A stretch of DNA of 64,000 nucleotides from Pontimicrobium sp. SW4 (GCF_039954625.1 NZ_CP157199.1:992001-1056000), one strand, 5' to 3'; counted from the first letter of the stretch, positions 7,209 through 16,732 are shown. The notes: generated by a model not told the origin, from the sequence alone. Translations and numbers: made by a program.

Positions 7209-9617
7209 TTAGTTGCGAAGCGGTTTACCAGTTTTTAACATGTGCTGAATACGTTCCAATGTTTTTCGCTCTGTACAAAGTGATAGAAAGGCTTCACGTT
7301 CTATATCTAATAAGTATTGCTCGCTAACTAATGTAGGTTCAGATAAATCTCCTCCAGCCATTACATAAGCGAGTTTATTGGCAATTTTTTGGTCATGTTC
7401 ACTAATGTAATTTGCAGCTTCCATAGAATCCGTTCCTACTAAAAACATACCAAGAGCTTGTTTTCCAAGGACTTTAATATCTTTACGTTTTACAGGTTGT
7501 GTATATCCAGCGTCAGCTAATAATCTTGCATGAGCTTTAGCTGTAGCAATTTGTCTGTCCTTATTAACTACCACTACATCTTTTCCTTTTTGTAAAACAC
7601 CCATATCAAAGGCTTCATAGGCTGATGTAGCTACTTTTGCCATACCAATTGTTAAAAAATATTCTTGTAGGATGTTTAATTCTACATCTCCTTTTCTAAA
7701 GGTGTCTTGAGCTCGTAATGCCATTTCTTTTGAACCACCACCACCAGGAATGACTCCTACTCCAAACTCTACAAGACCAATATAAGTTTCGGCAGCCGCG
7801 ACAACTTTATCTGCATGCATTGATAGTTCGCATCCACCACCTAATGCCATTCCATGTGGTGCAGCAATAGTTGGAATAGAGGAGTAGCGCATACGCATCA
7901 TGGTATCTTGAAAATATTTGATAGCCATATTTAACTCATCGTATTCTTGCTCTACAGCCATCATGAAAATCATACCAATATTGGCTCCAACTGAGAAGTT
8001 TGCACCTTGATTTCCAATGACCAAGCCATCGAAGTCTTTTTCTGCTAAATCAACCGCTTTGTTCAATCCTGCAAGAACATCACCTCCAATGGTATTCATT
8101 TTAGATTGGAATTCGCAGTTTAAGATTCCATCGCCTAAATCTTCAATAACAACTCCCGAGTTTTTAAATACTTCATTCGATTTTCTGATATTATCTAGAA
8201 TAATGAATGCATCTTGTCCAGGAATTTTTTCTTGAGATTTTTTCGGAATAGCATAAGCATAAGTTGCACCATCTTTTACTGTATAGAATGAAGAGTTTCC
8301 TGATGCTAACATACCATCTACCCAGGCTGCAGGTTTTTTACCTTCAGCTTTCATAATTTCGATCCCTTTTTCAACTCCAATAGCATCCCAAATCTGGAAA
8401 GGTCCGTGTTCCCAACCAAATCCAGCTTTCATGGCATCATCAATTTTGTATAACTCGTCAGTGATTTCAGGAATTCTGTTCGATACATATTCAAACATAG
8501 CAGCAAAGTTTTTTCTATAGAATTCACCAGCTTTATCTTTTCCTGAAACTAAAATTGGAAAACGGTCAATAACTTTATCGACTGTTTTAGTAAGTTCTAA
8601 AGTAGCGAAAGAAGCTCTTTTTTTAGAACGATATTCTAATGTGTCTAAATCTAAAGACAAGATTTCACTTTTACCACTATCTCCTTTTACTTTTTTGTAG
8701 AACCCTTGACCAGTTTTACTCCCTAACCATTTATTTTCCATAATTGTGTTGATAAATTCAGGCAGTTTGAACAGCTCATGAGCTTCATCATCTGGACAGT
8801 TGTCGTAAATACCGTTAGCAACATGAACTAAAGTATCTAATCCAACAACATCAACAGTTCTGAAGGTTGCCGATTTTGGACGACCAATAACAGGACCTGT
8901 TAATTTATCAACTTCCTCAACTGTTAATCCTAACTCCTTTACTTGATGGAATAGTGATTGTATTCCGAAGATTCCAATTCTATTTCCAATAAAAGCAGGA
9001 GTGTCTTTGGCAACTACTGATGTTTTACCTAGGAATTTTTCACCATATTCATTTAAGAACTCTAATACTTCATTAGAGGTTTTTGGGCCTGGTATGATTT
9101 CGAATAATTTTAAATAGCGAGCAGGATTGAAAAAGTGTGTTCCACAAAAGTGTTTTTGGAAATCTTCACTTCGTCCTTCACTCATAAACTTAATAGGAAT
9201 ACCAGAAGTGTTTGATGTAATTAGCGTTCCTGGAGCTCTGTGTTTGTCCAAATTTTCAAATACTAATTTCTTAATATCTAAACGCTCTACAACTACTTCG
9301 ATAATCCAATCGACATCTTTTACTTTCGCTACATCGTCTTCTAAATTTCCAGTAGTAATACGACTCGCAAATTTTTGATGATAAATAGGAGATGGTTTAG
9401 ATTTTAAAGAAGAGTTTAATGAATCGTTCACTAAACGATTTCTAACTATTTTATTTTCAAGAGTTAATCCTTTTGATTTTTCTGCTTCCGTAAGTTCTCT
9501 AGGAACAATATCGAGCAGTAAAACATCAACACCAATATTGGCAAAGTGGCAAGCAATACCACTTCCCATAATACCAGAACCAATGACGGCTACTTTTTTT
9601 ATTCTACGTTTACTCAT
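7209..9617 (-). CDS. fadN: Bifunctional 3-hydroxyacyl-CoA dehydrogenase / enoyl-CoA hydratase (FadN type)
   Basis: 802 residues. The NAD-binding Rossmann loop G-S-G-I-M-G-S-G is at residues 13-20, followed by the 3-hydroxyacyl-CoA dehydrogenase helical domains to about 430. The enoyl-CoA hydratase/isomerase module is in the C-terminal part, with G-M-A-L-G-G-G-C-E-L-S-M and G-V-I-P-G-G-G-G near 585-635. This dehydrogenase-first order is the reverse of E. coli FadB/FadJ and matches Bacillus FadN (about 789 aa). It carries out steps two and three of beta-oxidation. Its start overlaps the marR stop by 4 bp (ATGA), so the two are translationally coupled. Confidence 0.93.
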   Translation of the reverse strand: MSKRRIKKVAVIGSGIMGSGIACHFANIGVDVLLLDIVPRELTEAEKSKGLTLENKIVRNRLVNDSLNSSLKSKPSPIYHQKFASRITTGNLEDDVAKVKDVDWIIEVVVERLDIKKLVFENLDKHRAPGTLITSNTSGIPIKFMSEGRSEDFQKHFCGTHFFNPARYLKLFEIIPGPKTSNEVLEFLNEYGEKFLGKTSVVAKDTPAFIGNRIGIFGIQSLFHQVKELGLTVEEVDKLTGPVIGRPKSATFRTVDVVGLDTLVHVANGIYDNCPDDEAHELFKLPEFINTIMENKWLGSKTGQGFYKKVKGDSGKSEILSLDLDTLEYRSKKRASFATLELTKTVDKVIDRFPILVSGKDKAGEFYRKNFAAMFEYVSNRIPEITDELYKIDDAMKAGFGWEHGPFQIWDAIGVEKGIEIMKAEGKKPAAWVDGMLASGNSSFYTVKDGATYAYAIPKKSQEKIPGQDAFIILDNIRKSNEVFKNSGVVIEDLGDGILNCEFQSKMNTIGGDVLAGLNKAVDLAEKDFDGLVIGNQGANFSVGANIGMIFMMAVEQEYDELNMAIKYFQDTMMRMRYSSIPTIAAPHGMALGGGCELSMHADKVVAAAETYIGLVEFGVGVIPGGGGSKEMALRAQDTFRKGDVELNILQEYFLTIGMAKVATSAYEAFDMGVLQKGKDVVVVNKDRQIATAKAHARLLADAGYTQPVKRKDIKVLGKQALGMFLVGTDSMEAANYISEHDQKIANKLAYVMAGGDLSEPTLVSEQYLLDIEREAFLSLCTERKTLERIQHMLKTGKPLRN

Positions 9618-10069
9618 TTTAGGATATCTTCTTTTTGATTATATATTCTTTTATTTGAAATCATTTCATTTATGATTTCTGCGACTTCATAAAAGTGTTT
9701 CATTTTCTCTTCGGATACTTGGTCTCTAATAGTATTATTAAATGTAAGCACACGTTCACGAGAATATTCTCTTTTCTCACGACCAAACTCGGTAAGGTGA
9801 ATTAGAACACCACGTCCATCTTGTGGGTTGGGTCTTCGCTCTATAACACCACGTCCTTCCATATTTTTTAAAATTCTCGACAAACTTGTTGCTTCCATTC
9901 CCATTTTTGGTCCTAAAGCAGTAGATGGTGTACCACTGATAGGGTCTATACTTAGAAGTGTGAACGCTATTGCCATGGTTGCATCAAATTTTGATGCCTC
10001 TTCGTTGTACATTTTTTGAACAGCTAACCAAGTGGTTCTTAATACGTAATCTATTGTTTTTTCTTTCAT
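9614..10069 (-). CDS. MarR-family transcriptional regulator of the fad operon
   Basis: 151 residues from the ATG at 10069. An in-frame ATG at 10141 would add a 24-residue hydrophobic leader and would run through both palindromes, so I reject it. The winged helix-turn-helix lies about residues 45-100: G-M-E-A-T-S-L-S-R-I-L-K-N-M-E is the recognition region, and D-G-R-G-V-L-I-H-L-T the wing with the conserved D-x-R. The gene heads the fad operon and overlaps fadN by 4 bp. Twin palindromes over its own promoter suggest autorepression relieved by an acyl-CoA or fatty acid; the ligand is inference. Confidence 0.88.
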   Translation of the reverse strand: MKEKTIDYVLRTTWLAVQKMYNEEASKFDATMAIAFTLLSIDPISGTPSTALGPKMGMEATSLSRILKNMEGRGVIERRPNPQDGRGVLIHLTEFGREKREYSRERVLTFNNTIRDQVSEEKMKHFYEVAEIINEMISNKRIYNQKEDILK

Positions 10070-10086
10070 ATTAAATAGTGAAAGAC

Positions 10087-10150
10087 CAAATATAATAAAT
10101 AATACTATGCATGCATAGTAAATTATTAAAAAATTATGCATGCATAGTAA
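10087..10150 (-). promoter_or_regulatory. marR-fad promoter with two MarR-type palindromic operators
   Basis: An 18-bp perfect palindrome, TACTATGCATGCATAGTA, lies at 10103-10120. A second copy at 10133-10148 differs from its central 16 bp at one base; the centres are 29 bp apart. On the minus strand a flavobacterial -7 box TATATTTG lies at 10087-10094, so the first palindrome covers the -33 region. Occlusion of RNA polymerase by bound MarR fits the geometry. Identity of the binding protein is inferred from adjacency. Confidence 0.65.
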
Positions 10151-10213
10151 AATATATTACTAAAGTTTATCAATTGGAAATAAAAAGTTCCGATAAAAAG
10201 GAGCTTTTATTAA

Positions 10214-11986
10214 TTAAGAGCGGTATATTTTTTCGATAAGGTGTCCGTATTTTTCTTTAATCACCTTTCGTTTCATTTTCATAGTAGGAGTAAGATGACC
10301 TTCATCTATAGACCAAATTTCTGGAGTTAATTCAAACTTTTTAATCTGTTCCCATTTGCCAAATTTGGTGTTTGCATAGTCAATTTCCTCTTGTATTCTA
10401 TCTCGCAACTTTTGATTAGCTGCAACATCTTCTTTAGAATTAAAAGTAATATCATGACGTTTTGCCCATTCTTCAATAAATTCAAAATTTGGTTGAATTA
10501 ACGCAGCTGGCATTTTTTCGCCTTCTCCGATAACCATAATCTGTTCTATAAAACGTGATTGTTTAAATTGATTTTCTATAAGTGCAGGAGCCACATATTT
10601 TCCACCTGAGGTTTTAAACATTTCTTTTTTACGGTCTGTAATTTTTAGGAAACCATCTTCACAAATTTCACCAATATCTCCAGTGTGGAAATACTCTCCA
10701 GACATGACTTCGTTGGTTTTTTCTTGATCTTTGTAATAGCCTTGCATTACGTTTGGTCCTTTTACTAAAATTTCACCATCTTCAGCAATTTTCACTTCTA
10801 CGTTGTGAATCACTCTTCCTACTGTACCAACTCTAAAGCCTCCATTTCGTTGATCATTTACTGAAACAACAGGAGAAGTTTCAGTTAAGCCATACCCTTC
10901 CATAATTGGCATTCCAGCTGCAGCAAAAATTCTTGTTAGTCTTGGTTGTAAAGCTGCACTACCAGAGACCATTAAGTCTAAATTACCTCCTAAGCCTTCT
11001 TTCCATTTGCTAAATATTAGTTTTCTAGCTAATGCTAACTTCTTTTCGTAAAACCAACCATTTGCACCATAAGGCTCATACCTCAAACCTACTTTTACAG
11101 CCCAAAAGAATAGTGCTTTTTTTATTCCAGATAGATCCGTTCCTTTAGCTATAATTTTATCATAGACTTTTTCATAAAGTCTAGGAACAGCTGTCATCAC
11201 ATTTGGTTTTATTTCTTTTAAATTGTCACTCATTTGTTCTATAGATTCAGCAAAATATACTTCAACGCCACAGTATTGGTATAAGTAGAGAATCATACGT
11301 TCAAATACATGACATACAGGGAGGAAACTTAGGGATTTTGATTGCCCATAATCAAAAGGGACTCTCTTTTCACTATCTAAAACGTTTGATACTAAATTAT
11401 TATGTGATAGCATGACACCCTTTGGTTTTCCTGTGGTTCCTGAGGTATAAATGAGTGTTGCTAAATCATCTGGAGTTACATTGTTTTTTCTGTTTTCTAC
11501 TTCATCTTGGTTGCTTACATCCTTTCCAATCTTTAGAACTTCTTTCCAGTTTTTTTCACCTTTAATATCATCAAAGGTAAATACCTCTTTTAACTTAGTA
11601 TTTCCTTTTATGGCATTTAATTTATCAATAATTTCTTTATCTGAAACAAAACAATAAATAGCTTCGGAATGATTTAATATATATTCATAATCTTCTTTGC
11701 CAATGGTAGGATAAATTGGTACGTTTTGAGCTCCAACTTGTAGAATACCTATGTCTACAACATTCCATTCAGTTCTATTGGTTGAAGAAATTACTGCAAT
11801 TTTATCATTTGGTTTTACACCTAATTTTAGTAAGCCTCTACTTATAGTATTTGCTAAATCAATATATTCTTGTGTAGAAGTCGATTTCCATTTACCGTCA
11901 TATTTTGTAGTAAATGCTCTTTCTAAATTATAAGTTTCTAGTTGATAATATGGAAAATCAAAAATCCTTGATATTTGTATTGACAT
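10214..11986 (-). CDS. fadD: Long-chain fatty acid--CoA ligase (AMP-binding)
   Basis: 590 residues. Activates fatty acids to acyl-CoA through an acyl-adenylate. The AMP/ATP-binding motif L-I-Y-T-S-G-T-T-G-K-P-K-G is near residues 180-195. The adenylation core G-Y-G-L-T-E-T-S-P follows near 360, then T-G-D-I-G, and D-R-K-K-E-M-F-K-T-S-G-G-K near 450-465. The size and R-K-E-M-F-K-T variant resemble FAA/FadD15-type long-chain ligases. It lies immediately upstream of marR-fadNAE on the same strand, which fits fatty-acid catabolism. A weak hairpin (about 10184-10208) follows its stop, so read-through into marR is possible. Confidence 0.92.
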   Translation of the reverse strand: MSIQISRIFDFPYYQLETYNLERAFTTKYDGKWKSTSTQEYIDLANTISRGLLKLGVKPNDKIAVISSTNRTEWNVVDIGILQVGAQNVPIYPTIGKEDYEYILNHSEAIYCFVSDKEIIDKLNAIKGNTKLKEVFTFDDIKGEKNWKEVLKIGKDVSNQDEVENRKNNVTPDDLATLIYTSGTTGKPKGVMLSHNNLVSNVLDSEKRVPFDYGQSKSLSFLPVCHVFERMILYLYQYCGVEVYFAESIEQMSDNLKEIKPNVMTAVPRLYEKVYDKIIAKGTDLSGIKKALFFWAVKVGLRYEPYGANGWFYEKKLALARKLIFSKWKEGLGGNLDLMVSGSAALQPRLTRIFAAAGMPIMEGYGLTETSPVVSVNDQRNGGFRVGTVGRVIHNVEVKIAEDGEILVKGPNVMQGYYKDQEKTNEVMSGEYFHTGDIGEICEDGFLKITDRKKEMFKTSGGKYVAPALIENQFKQSRFIEQIMVIGEGEKMPAALIQPNFEFIEEWAKRHDITFNSKEDVAANQKLRDRIQEEIDYANTKFGKWEQIKKFELTPEIWSIDEGHLTPTMKMKRKVIKEKYGHLIEKIYRS

Positions 11987-12050
11987 GCTTTTAATAATTT
12001 AGAAGTATGGAAATGTATAAAAATTAAACAAGATTTTAAAGTAAAGACAT

Positions 12051-12090
12051 AAAAAAAAGGAATCGATAGGTTTTCGATTCCTTTTTTTTG
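12051..12090 (-). terminator. Rho-independent terminator
   Basis: Stem AAGGAATCGA/TCGATTCCTT (12057-12066 and 12074-12083) with a 7-nt loop, flanked by A8 and T8 runs. It follows the pentapeptide-repeat gene on the minus strand and is symmetric enough to work both ways. Confidence 0.85.
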
Positions 12091-12106
12091 ATTTTTTTGA
12101 TTGATG

Positions 12107-12844
12107 TTAATTTTTACTGTCTAAGAGGTACTTACTAAAACCTTTACCATTAATTTTAGTATACTTAGAATCAATATTATCAGCAACCGTCATGTTCTTA
12201 ATATCAAATTCGCCACTTACTTTGGTATATTTTATGTCAAGGTCATCTTGAAATTTAGCATTATTAAAGGAAACACCATCTCTAAATTGTGAATATTTAA
12301 ATATCGCGTCTTCATCAAAAGTAGTATTTGCAAAGCTTACATTTTGGTCAAATTTAGCATACTTAAACGTTGTTATATCACTGAATTTTGAGCCACTAAA
12401 ATCTGCATTACGTTCAAAATCGGAATACTTAAATAAGGCTTCACCCTTAAAAGTACAATTAGTAAATTTTACATCATTTTCAAAGTTTGCTACAAAGGTG
12501 TATTCAGAGTCTTCATCATGATAATAAGCATACACATTATCTTCAAATGTACAATTGGTAAAAGATACTGAGCTTTCAATTTGTTCTTTCACAGAATTAC
12601 TTCCACCATTTTTCCACCATTTTTTTCTTTTTGGTAAGTCAGGAAGTTTCTCATTCATAAAAGTCATGTCTAATGTTCCAGTAATGGAAACATTATCATA
12701 AGAGACTGTTTTGCCCATTTTAATAGCTCTCATAATATCACTTGCTTTTACTGTTTGCTGAGCAAAGGCATTAGTTGAGAAAATAAATGCAAATAAAATT
12801 AGAGATACAACTGTTCGTTTTTTGATTGAGTGATTGATTGTCAT
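12107..12844 (-). CDS. Secreted pentapeptide-repeat protein
   Basis: 245 residues. The signal peptide is cleaved near A-F-A-Q (about residue 29). From about residue 85 there is a ladder of A/F-x-F-x-x/N-x-x-F units (V-S-F-T-N-C-T-F, A-D-F-S-G-S-K-F, V-S-F-A-N-T-T-F, V-S-F-N-N-A-K-F), each separated by a D/E-x-x-x-F-K-Y-S/A-x-F spacer. This gives a two-unit, about 20-residue period expected to fold as a right-handed quadrilateral beta helix. Likely periplasmic or surface exposed; no enzymatic motif. Single-gene unit ending at a strong terminator. Function unknown. Confidence 0.75.
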   Translation of the reverse strand: MTINHSIKKRTVVSLILFAFIFSTNAFAQQTVKASDIMRAIKMGKTVSYDNVSITGTLDMTFMNEKLPDLPKRKKWWKNGGSNSVKEQIESSVSFTNCTFEDNVYAYYHDEDSEYTFVANFENDVKFTNCTFKGEALFKYSDFERNADFSGSKFSDITTFKYAKFDQNVSFANTTFDEDAIFKYSQFRDGVSFNNAKFQDDLDIKYTKVSGEFDIKNMTVADNIDSKYTKINGKGFSKYLLDSKN

Positions 12845-12924
12845 AATATAAAGTTTATAGTATTATAGACTATACTTTTTATTGAATGTTACAGTTTCTA
12901 ATCAAAAAAGTAATACAACTGGAA

Positions 12925-15900
12925 TTATTTGTGGTTTTCAATCCACTTTCTAGCATTCACAAACGCTTCTAACCATGGTGAAACTTCGTCTTTTCTACCT
13001 TCAGGATAGTGAGCCCAATTCCATTGAAATGTTGAACGTTCAATATGTGGCATAGTTACTAAATGACGACCAGTTTTATCACACATCATGGCAGTATTGA
13101 AATCTGAACCATTAGGATTGTGAGGATAGTCTTTATAGCCATATTTAGCAACGATATTGTATTTATCTTCAGTATATGGCAAGCTAAATTTGCCTTCTCC
13201 ATGAGAAATCCAAACACCTAAAGTTGTTCCAGCAAGGGTTGATAACATTACAGAATCATTCTCTTGTATTTTTACAGAAGTAAATGAACTTTCGTGTTTA
13301 TGTGACTCATTATGCGTTAGTTTTCCATGAGTTTCATGTTCAGGATTTACTAAATCTAATTCCATCCAAAGTTGCGCACCATTACAAATGCCAACAGATA
13401 GCGTATCATCTCTATCAAAAAAGTTCTTTAAAGCAGAATTTGCTTTTTCATTATACTTAAAAGCACCAGCCCAACCCTTAGCTGAACCTAAAACATCAGA
13501 ATTACTAAAGCCACCAACGGCTCCAATAAATTGAATATCTTCTAAAGTTTCACGACCAGAAATTAAATCGGTCATGTGCACGTCTTTTACATCAAAACCA
13601 GCTAAATACATAGCATTTGCCATTTCACGTTCAGAGTTGCTTCCTTTTTCACGAAGGATAGCTGCTTTAGGCCTTGTATTTCCTATGACAGGTAATTTTC
13701 CAGTGAAATGTTTAGGGAAGGTATATTGTAAAGGTTGATTTTTGTAATTGTTGAATCTATCTTCAGCTAAATTCTTCGCGGTTTGTTTTTGGTCGAGTAG
13801 GAAAGAGGTTTTATACCAGACATCTCTTAATCTCGATACCGTCATAGTGAATACTTCAGCTTGATTAATAACACTTAGTACATCAGATTCGGTTACTTTT
13901 CCAATATTGAAATACTCAATATTTGCTTCTGATAAAACTGTTTCTACTGAAGCATCTTTTGCTTGAAACACAACTCCTGAATTTTCTGCAAATAAGATTT
14001 TAAAAGAATCTTTTTCATCTAAAACACTTAAATCTAATTCAGCACCTAAATTAGTGTCAGCAAAGCACATTTCAAGTAACGTAGTAATCAAACCACCAGA
14101 AGCTACATCGTGTCCAGCAACAATTTGCTCATCTTTGATTAACTGTTGAATCGTGTTAAAAACTTTTTTTACATAAGAGGCATTGGCAACATTTGGCGCA
14201 TCATTTCCAATTTTATTAAGTATTTGAGCAAACGAGCTTCCACCTAACTTAAAATCGTCCTGAGATAAATTAATATAATAAATAGCCCCTGCGTTTTTTT
14301 GAAAAACAGGCTCCACAACTTTTGTAATATCATTACAATTTGCAGCAGCAGAAATAACCACAGTTCCTGGTGCAATTACTTCTTCATTTGGATATTTTTG
14401 TTTCATCGACAAGGAATCCTTTCCTGTTGGCACATTAATACCCAAATCAATAGCGAATTCTGAAATCGCTTGAACCGCTTCATATAATCTAGCATCTTCA
14501 CCTTCATTCTTACAAGGCCACATCCAGTTTGCAGATAGAGAAACTGACTTTAACCCATCTTTTAAAGGTGCCCAAATAATATTGGTCAAGGCCTCTGTAA
14601 TGGAATTTCTACTTCCAGCTTCTGGATTAATAAGACCAGAGATAGGAGAGTGCCCAATTGAGGTTGCAATTCCTTCTTTTCCTTTGTAATCTAAAGCCAT
14701 TACACCAACATTGTTAAGAGGTAATTGTAATGGTCCAGCACATTGTTGTTTAGCTACTTTTCCACCGACACAACGGTCTACTTTATTGGTTAGCCAGTCT
14801 TTACAAGCTACTGCTTCTAACTGTAAAACTTGATCTAAATACTCGTAGAAATTATCTGAGTTATACGAAACATTTTCATAATTTCTTTTAACAGTTTTGT
14901 CAAACATAACAGTTTTAGGAGAGCTTCCAAACATATCTTCCATAGCTAAATCCATAGGTTTGTTGCCTTTGATTTTAGATTGAAATGTAAAGCGGTCGTC
15001 TCCTGTAACATCACCAACGGTATACATTGGTGAACGCTCACGTTCAGCTATTTTTTGTAATGTATCAATATGTTTTTCAGAAATAACTAACCCCATTCGT
15101 TCTTGAGACTCGTTACCAATTATTTCTTTATCAGACAATGTAGGGTCTCCTACTGGTAATTTATCTAGATCTATTTTTCCGCCTGTATCTTCAACTAGTT
15201 CCGACAAGCAATTTAAATGTCCACCAGCCCCATGGTCATGAATTGAAACAATGAAGTTTTCTTCACTTTCTACCATGCCACGAATAGCGTTTGCTGCACG
15301 TTTTTGCATTTCTGGGTTAGAACGTTGTACAGCATTAAGCTCGATTCCTGATTCAAATTCTCCAGTATCTGCAGATGACACAGCAGCACCACCCATACCA
15401 ATACGGTAATTTTCACCACCAAGAATCACAATTTTATCACCTTCTTTAGGTGTGTCTTTTAAAGCTTGATCAACTTTTCCGTAACCAATACCTCCAGCTT
15501 GCATAATAACTTTATCGAAACCAAGTTTACGTGGTTGAGACCCTTCGACTGCGCTCAGGGTGACATCGCTACTCTCGTCATGTTCAAAAGTTAATACTGA
15601 ACCACAAATAAGTGGTTGGCCGAATTTGTTTCCAAAATCTGACGCACCATTCGATGCTTTTATTAAAATATCAATTGGTGTTTGGTATAACCATTTACGG
15701 GCTTCAAATTTTTGCTCCCAAGGTCTGTTTTCTTCCAAGCGAGAATACGATGTCATATAAACTGCTGTTCCTGCTAATGGCAACGAACCTTTTCCTCCAG
15801 CAAGTCTATCTCTAATTTCTCCGCCTGAACCTGTTGCGGCACCATTAAAAGGCTCTACAGTTGTTGGGAAGTTATGCGTTTCAGCTTTTAAAGAAATTAC

Positions 15901-16620
15901 AGAGTCAAATTCTTCTGTTGTATAGTAATCTGGAACATCGGCACGTTTAGGTGCAAATTGCTCCACTTTTGGACCTTTTATAAAAGCCACATTGTCTTTA
16001 TATGCCGAAACAATATCGTTTGGATGTTGTTTCGATGTTTCTTTTATTAATTTGAAAAGCGATGTTGGTTTTTCTTCACCATCAATTACAAAAGCTCCAT
16101 TGAATATTTTGTGGCGACAATGCTCTGAATTAACTTGTGAGAAACCAAAAACTTCCGAGTCGGTTAATGGTCGATTTATTTTCTTTGAAACACCTTCTAA
16201 ATACTCAACTTCTTCATCACTTAATGATAGTCCTTCTTGTTGATTGTAAGCAGCAATATCTTCAATATTAAGAATGGGTTCTGGTTTAATATTAATTGTA
16301 AATGATTCTTGATTCAATCCGTCGAATTTTTCAGAAATCATAGGATCGTAATCTTTAAAATCTTTAGCAACAGCTTTGAATTCTTCAATTCTTAGTATAC
16401 CTTCAATTCCCATATTCTGGGTTATTTCAACAGCATTGGTACTCCAAGGTGTTATCATAGCAGCTCTAGGACCAATAAAAAAAGCATCCAATGATGCTTG
16501 TTCTAGTTTAGGTTGGTTGCCAAATAACCAAGTTAATTTCGAAGTGGTTTCAGTTGATAATTCTTTTGTTGCTTGAACAGCAAATACTTTACTGTTTTGG
16601 TTTCCGAAGAAATGAATCAT
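12925..16620 (-). CDS. purL: Phosphoribosylformylglycinamidine synthase, single-chain
   Basis: 1231 residues. Converts FGAR, ATP and glutamine to FGAM in de novo purine synthesis. The single-chain form carries an N-terminal FGAR-AT domain, two AIR-synthase-like halves (A-E-T-H-N-F-P and G-G-x-I-R-D-R near 245-280; G-K-D-S-L-S near 735) and a C-terminal glutaminase. The predicted nucleophile Cys is near 1075 in G-I-C-N-G-A-Q, with P-H-I-E-R-S near 1190. A segment at about residues 347-361 (S-D-V-T-L-S-A-V-E-G-S-Q) is encoded by a dispersed repeat inserted in frame at 15538-15576. Apart from this the enzyme looks intact. Confidence 0.95.
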   Translation of the reverse strand: MIHFFGNQNSKVFAVQATKELSTETTSKLTWLFGNQPKLEQASLDAFFIGPRAAMITPWSTNAVEITQNMGIEGILRIEEFKAVAKDFKDYDPMISEKFDGLNQESFTINIKPEPILNIEDIAAYNQQEGLSLSDEEVEYLEGVSKKINRPLTDSEVFGFSQVNSEHCRHKIFNGAFVIDGEEKPTSLFKLIKETSKQHPNDIVSAYKDNVAFIKGPKVEQFAPKRADVPDYYTTEEFDSVISLKAETHNFPTTVEPFNGAATGSGGEIRDRLAGGKGSLPLAGTAVYMTSYSRLEENRPWEQKFEARKWLYQTPIDILIKASNGASDFGNKFGQPLICGSVLTFEHDESSDVTLSAVEGSQPRKLGFDKVIMQAGGIGYGKVDQALKDTPKEGDKIVILGGENYRIGMGGAAVSSADTGEFESGIELNAVQRSNPEMQKRAANAIRGMVESEENFIVSIHDHGAGGHLNCLSELVEDTGGKIDLDKLPVGDPTLSDKEIIGNESQERMGLVISEKHIDTLQKIAERERSPMYTVGDVTGDDRFTFQSKIKGNKPMDLAMEDMFGSSPKTVMFDKTVKRNYENVSYNSDNFYEYLDQVLQLEAVACKDWLTNKVDRCVGGKVAKQQCAGPLQLPLNNVGVMALDYKGKEGIATSIGHSPISGLINPEAGSRNSITEALTNIIWAPLKDGLKSVSLSANWMWPCKNEGEDARLYEAVQAISEFAIDLGINVPTGKDSLSMKQKYPNEEVIAPGTVVISAAANCNDITKVVEPVFQKNAGAIYYINLSQDDFKLGGSSFAQILNKIGNDAPNVANASYVKKVFNTIQQLIKDEQIVAGHDVASGGLITTLLEMCFADTNLGAELDLSVLDEKDSFKILFAENSGVVFQAKDASVETVLSEANIEYFNIGKVTESDVLSVINQAEVFTMTVSRLRDVWYKTSFLLDQKQTAKNLAEDRFNNYKNQPLQYTFPKHFTGKLPVIGNTRPKAAILREKGSNSEREMANAMYLAGFDVKDVHMTDLISGRETLEDIQFIGAVGGFSNSDVLGSAKGWAGAFKYNEKANSALKNFFDRDDTLSVGICNGAQLWMELDLVNPEHETHGKLTHNESHKHESSFTSVKIQENDSVMLSTLAGTTLGVWISHGEGKFSLPYTEDKYNIVAKYGYKDYPHNPNGSDFNTAMMCDKTGRHLVTMPHIERSTFQWNWAHYPEGRKDEVSPWLEAFVNARKWIENHK
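15538..15576. repeat. REP-like interspersed repeat inserted in frame inside purL
   Basis: The plus strand contains CCTTCGACTGCGCTCAGGGT followed by GACA, with short complementary ends (ACCCT at 15540-15544, AGGGT at 15557-15561). I recognise this as the 'TTCGACTGCGCTCAG...GTGACA' repeat common between genes of Flavobacteriaceae. It shares the GTCAYYCTG-type end with the units at 31311-31394 and 52661-52740. It encodes an extra loop of about 13 residues without breaking the frame. Confidence 0.6.
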
Positions 16621-16651
16621 TATGTCTTAGTTTGTTATTTTTAGTAAAGTG

Positions 16652-16659
16652 CAAATTTA
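16652..16659 (-). promoter_or_regulatory. Probable purL -7 promoter element
   Basis: Minus-strand TAAATTTG, an exact TAnnTTTG match, lies 32 bp upstream of the purL start. I could not assign a clear TTG -33 element. No PurR-like operator or purine riboswitch is visible. Confidence 0.45.
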
Positions 16660-16732
16660 ATTTTTTTACTTGTAATTCTTTGCTAAAAATTAATCTTAAT
16701 TTGATAGTTATTCACGAGGTTTTAAACATAAA

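Noticed and set aside
10070..10141. Upstream in-frame ATG at 10141 as the marR start
   Set aside because: It would translate through both operator palindromes and the promoter and add a hydrophobic leader not seen in MarR proteins.
10184..10208. Hairpin after fadD as a strong terminator
   Set aside because: On the minus strand the stem AAAGCTCC/GGAACTTT has a mismatch; too weak to claim as more than a possible attenuator.
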